From the NCBI RefSeq assembly GCF_014203645.1, contig NZ_JACHJL010000033.1:1-51883 (forward strand): a stretch of 51,883 nucleotides of DNA, written 5' to 3'. A program made the translations under genes and the position numbers. Of this stretch, positions 49,901-51,883 are shown piece by piece. The notes beneath the pieces were generated by a model. That model worked only from the letters and a program-made list of their open reading frames with translations. It had not been told where the DNA came from and ran no database searches. The DNA comes from Streptomyces zagrosensis (GTDB lineage: Bacteria; Actinomycetota; Actinomycetes; Streptomycetales; Streptomycetaceae). Every line of letters starts with the position of its first letter. Position 1 is the first letter of the stretch.

Positions 49901-51883
49901 CACCACCAAATCAACAGAACGATCCAACAACACCCCAACCACCGACTCCACACCCACACCCACACCCACACCCACCTCACGCAACCGATGCGCCAAACGA
50001 TTCGCCCGCACATCCAACTCCGCAAACGACAACCGCACACCACCACACTCAACAGCCACCGCACCCGGACTCACAACAACCCGACGAGCCACCAAATCCG
50101 ACACCGAAACCTCCGGCACCACCACCGCCGTATCATTCCAACCACTCAACACACACTCACGCTCACCACCAGGCAAAAACACCACCCGCGCATCACCATC
50201 CACATCACCAGACATCGACTCCAACACCAAGCGATACATCGCCGCAAGACGATCCACCCCAACCCGGCCCAGAACCAACGGATTCACCGTGAGCAGCAAA
50301 CCGCTGCCGCGTGCGGCCACCGCGAGGCCGAACTCCGTGGCGCCCTCACCGTCACCGGACTCGGTGTCGACGAGGTCGGTCTCCGCTTGGGCGTCCGCCA
50401 GGTCGAGGTAGCTGAAGCGGACGTCGAGCAGTCGGGTTCCGTCGCTCAGCTCCCGCTGCATCACCGGCATCGGGAAGCGGCGGTGCGGCCAGAGCGTGCC
50501 CTCCTGGTCGAAGACCTGGCGGATTAGCTCGCGCCAGGTGCGCGCACCGCGCTGGTGGGCGAACGGCACCGTGTTGAGGTACATGCCGTACACCCGCTCG
50601 GCGCCCACGACTTCGGGGCGACCGCTGGAGACCAGGCCGGTGTAGAAGGAATCCTCGGCGGTGAGCTGGCTCATCACCTTCAGGTGCGCTGCGTGCAGCA
50701 CGGCCTTCAGCGAGGTGCCGGTGCCGCTCGCCGCGGCGCGCAGCGCCGGGGTCAGGTCGGCGAGCGGTACGTGCACGACGTTCGCCGGTCCCGGCGCGCC
50801 GTCGCCCCAGCCGGCGGGGAGCTCGAACTTCGCATGGCTGCTCAGGACATCCCGCCAGTAGTCCCGGTCCTCGTCGGACGCCACGGAAGCCAGCTCGGCT
50901 GCCACGAAGTCCGCGTAGCGCACCTCGGGCATCTCCACCGCGGGCAGTGAACCGCCGTCGCGCACCCGGAGGTAGCCCTCGACGATCTCGCTGAGCAGCG
51001 AGCGGTGGCTCCAGCCCTCGGTGATGGGGTGGCAGACGCTGACCGACAGCCACCAGGCCTCGTCGGACTCGACGAGTGCGGAGATACGGAGCAGTGGGGC
51101 GCGGGAGAGGTCGAAGGTCTCGGCGCGCTCGCTGACGATGTGCGCCCGACGCGCCGCGGCCTGCTGCTCATCGTCCTGGCCCCGCAGATCGTGCACGGTC
51201 ACCGGGATCTCGGCGGCAGCGTGGATGAGCTGCAGCGGCACCTCAAAGCCTTCGAGGTCAAAGGAGGCGCGCAGCATCTCGTGACGTTCCACCACGGCCT
51301 GTCCGGCGCGACGGAGAGCGTCGGCGTCGAACGGACGGCCGTCCTTGATCCGGAAGGCAGTGGTGTTGTGGTACTTGTTCAGGCCGTCGTCGGCGAGCAT
51401 CTCGACCAGCATTCCGAGCTGCACCTGCGCCAGCGGGAAGGCATCGACGAGGCCCTCGGGAAGCTTGGCCAGGTCCCCCGCTGCCAGCAGCGCGAACGGT
51501 TCGACGACGGCGGTCTCGGCGAGGGGTTCACCGCCGCCGAGTTCGGCGGCGAGTCCAGCGATGGTGCGGTGCTGGAACACATCGCGGACACCAGCCTCGA
51601 AGCCCTCGGCGCGCAGGGCACCGACCAGGGCGATGGCCTTGATGGAGTGACCGCCGAGGTCGAAGAAGTTGTCCTCAACACCGACCCGCTCCACACCCAG
51701 CACCCGACCCCACACCGCGGCGATACGCTCCTCGGTTACCGTGCGGGGCGCGACATAGGTATCCGCAGCAAACCCGTCCGGGTCCGGTAGGGCGCGGCGG
51801 TCGATCTTGCCGTTGGCCGTCAACGGAATCGAGTCCACCTCAATAAACACCGACGGCACCATGTACTGCGGCAACGAGGCACT
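46991..51883 (-). CDS. NRPS, partial: (A)-T-C-A-T-C
   Basis: 1630 residues to the right edge, where the gene continues. Order from the edge: end of an A domain (PLTANGKIDRRAL), carrier (FFDLGGHSIKA, Ser codon near 51645), C domain (~51480-50290), A domain (~50150-48690; FTSGSTGRPKGV, NEYGPTEAT, YRTGDVVRW), carrier (~48525) and a final C domain (~48360-47040). Pocket residues read as D-L-P-K-V-A-E-V-G-K, nearest to asparagine codes (7 of 10), an inference. Both C domains carry CHxITEG in place of HHxxxDG. No epimerase is present. The A domain DNA is rich in G/T third positions, unlike the flanks. The protein ends inside the C-A linker; the cognate A domain is the next gene. Confidence 0.92.
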   Translation of the reverse strand, partial: SASLPQYMVPSVFIEVDSIPLTANGKIDRRALPDPDGFAADTYVAPRTVTEERIAAVWGRVLGVERVGVEDNFFDLGGHSIKAIALVGALRAEGFEAGVRDVFQHRTIAGLAAELGGGEPLAETAVVEPFALLAAGDLAKLPEGLVDAFPLAQVQLGMLVEMLADDGLNKYHNTTAFRIKDGRPFDADALRRAGQAVVERHEMLRASFDLEGFEVPLQLIHAAAEIPVTVHDLRGQDDEQQAAARRAHIVSERAETFDLSRAPLLRISALVESDEAWWLSVSVCHPITEGWSHRSLLSEIVEGYLRVRDGGSLPAVEMPEVRYADFVAAELASVASDEDRDYWRDVLSSHAKFELPAGWGDGAPGPANVVHVPLADLTPALRAAASGTGTSLKAVLHAAHLKVMSQLTAEDSFYTGLVSSGRPEVVGAERVYGMYLNTVPFAHQRGARTWRELIRQVFDQEGTLWPHRRFPMPVMQRELSDGTRLLDVRFSYLDLADAQAETDLVDTESGDGEGATEFGLAVAARGSGLLLTVNPLVLGRVGVDRLAAMYRLVLESMSGDVDGDARVVFLPGGERECVLSGWNDTAVVVPEVSVSDLVARRVVVSPGAVAVECGGVRLSFAELDVRANRLAHRLREVGVGVGVGVESVVGVLLDRSVDLVVSLLAVWRAGGGFVPLDSVLPVGRVAGMVVDAGVSVVVTSGVYADRFSGVELVLVGEDLSSYPVSVPVGCVDLDAVAYTVFTSGSTGRPKGVQVSHRSLVNHVVWAVGELVSWGSGGAPVFSSVAFDLVVPNVWAPLVAGERVWLWDGELAGLGAGLVAAGPFSFMKLTPGHLEVLSGQLSDEEVRGLASRVVVAGEALPGGLVERWRVLLGGGRVVNEYGPTEATVGTCVFVLEGAVEGVVPIGRPLPNVVMRVLDGGLRVVPVGVVGELFVGGVGVARGYAFRGGVTAERFVPDPYGVAGSRLYRTGDVVRWRGDGVVEFLGRVDDQVKVRGYRVELGEIRAALIAHERVVDAAVVVSGDQRLLAYVVGGVEGLADWLGVSLPQYMVPSMFIELDSIPLTANGKIDRRALPDPDGFAVDTYVAPRTVTEERIAAVWGRVLGVERVGVEDNFFDLGGHSIKAIALVGALRAEGFEAGVRDVFQHRTIAGLAAELGGTEPGSSFTPAAPFSLIAAPVRETLPAGLVDAYPLSSVQLGMLVEMLADDGLNKYHNTSTFRIKDGRPFDTDALRRAGQAVVERHEMLRTSIALEDFDLPLQLVHESAEIPVTVHDLRGQDDEQQAAARRAHIVSERAELFDLLRAPLLRISALIESDEAWHLGFTHCHAITEGWSQQSLLLEVLSLYRSYVNGEEPEQQERPAVRYADFIAAELEALESDDDRGYWQRIVDHHAMTVLPPDWGDGAGAPREDFKVSIEFRDIEPELRALAKSTATSFKAVLLATHLKVLSTVTNEPAFHTGVLYSARPEEPGAERVYGMYLNTLPFAHDRSARTWRELIQQVFDREAEVYSHRRYPLPAVQRLAGGRRLFDIMYRYQDFNQALDDGPVDWESGAGDSSNEFTLSIANVPGRLVLRAVSTGLNRANAERLAGMYRAVLEAMAGDPDGDVNSALLSATELTQVLEDWNDTEVEWG
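48410..48750. repeat. Long direct repeat, copy 1 (carrier/A10 region of NRPS)
   Basis: Nearly identical to 51530-51870, offset 3120 bp. It covers the end of the A domain, the carrier domain and the carrier-C linker. Similarity continues at a lower level into the C domain. Confidence 0.8.
51530..51870. repeat. Long direct repeat, copy 2 (carrier/A10 region of NRPS)
   Basis: Second copy of 48410-48750. Near-identity at synonymous positions indicates recent duplication or gene conversion between modules. Confidence 0.8.

Noticed and set aside
48857..50527. A 556-codon open frame on the plus strand, His/Thr/Arg-rich
   Set aside because: It is the antisense of the A domain; the odd codon bias of that domain removes stops on the other strand. 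Composition is unlike a real protein and the NRPS frame has clear motifs.

Overview
The window comes from a high-GC actinomycete, almost certainly a Streptomyces or close relative. GC-biased codons, many GTG and TTG starts, ATGA/GTGA-type overlaps, large LuxR (LAL) and SARP/AfsR regulators, a membrane SpoIIE phosphatase, rare in-frame TTA codons (typical bldA targets), a DasR-like operator and a modular NRPS all point that way. No RNA gene and no CRISPR array was seen.

Layout. 1-1351: end of a probable transposase gene, a decayed DUF397 remnant, and three tiny genes chained by GTGA overlaps. 1838-3253: a quinone-oxidoreductase-type enzyme divergent from an HxlR-family repressor, with a 9-bp operator-like repeat between them. 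3294-12383: SpoIIE phosphatase, a pentapeptide-repeat membrane protein, a Ser/Thr kinase, and a giant ATPase/LuxR regulator preceded by eleven 11-bp repeats. 12654-16925: response regulator, sensor kinase and MMPL transporter in one minus-strand unit, with a perfect dyad upstream of the transporter. 17457-18971: GH3 beta-N-acetylhexosaminidase with a DasR-type site in its promoter, ended by a strong hairpin.

19796-25317 is a tight five-gene operon: PhyH-type dioxygenase, GT-A-like protein, fold-III PLP decarboxylase carrying a TTA codon, GNAT acetyltransferase and MFS exporter. It looks like a small specialised-metabolite pathway that I cannot match to a known one. A second DasR-like site lies about 0.7 kb upstream.

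25513-38103 is a self-contained siphovirus-like tail locus. Minus-strand genes encode tail completion protein, major tail protein, two chaperone frames joined by a probable -1 frameshift, a short tape measure, distal and large minor tail proteins, a fibre-like protein, an amidase endolysin and two small membrane proteins. They are preceded by a zinc-ribbon protein and a MerR-like HTH protein. A divergent XRE regulator and two paralogous small proteins lie beyond. I see no capsid, portal, terminase, integrase or replication gene. A related operator (GTTGCG-N8/9-CGCAACC) sits at both the regulator promoter and the tail operon leader. The arrangement suggests a domesticated, regulated, non-contractile tail particle (F-type tailocin-like), and this is my leading candidate for an undescribed system.

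38104-39064 is decayed sequence ending in a 15-bp G-rich array. 39098-51883 is the end of an NRPS cluster: a SARP/NB-ARC regulator with a downstream lipoprotein, a divergent second SARP/NB-ARC regulator (with a TTA codon), a Crp-type site between them, a bidirectional terminator, and two overlapping NRPS genes. The second NRPS gene encodes A-T-PBP-type thioesterase. The first runs off the right edge and holds a ~1.5-kb A-domain segment with codon usage unlike everything around it, a strong sign of recent domain exchange.
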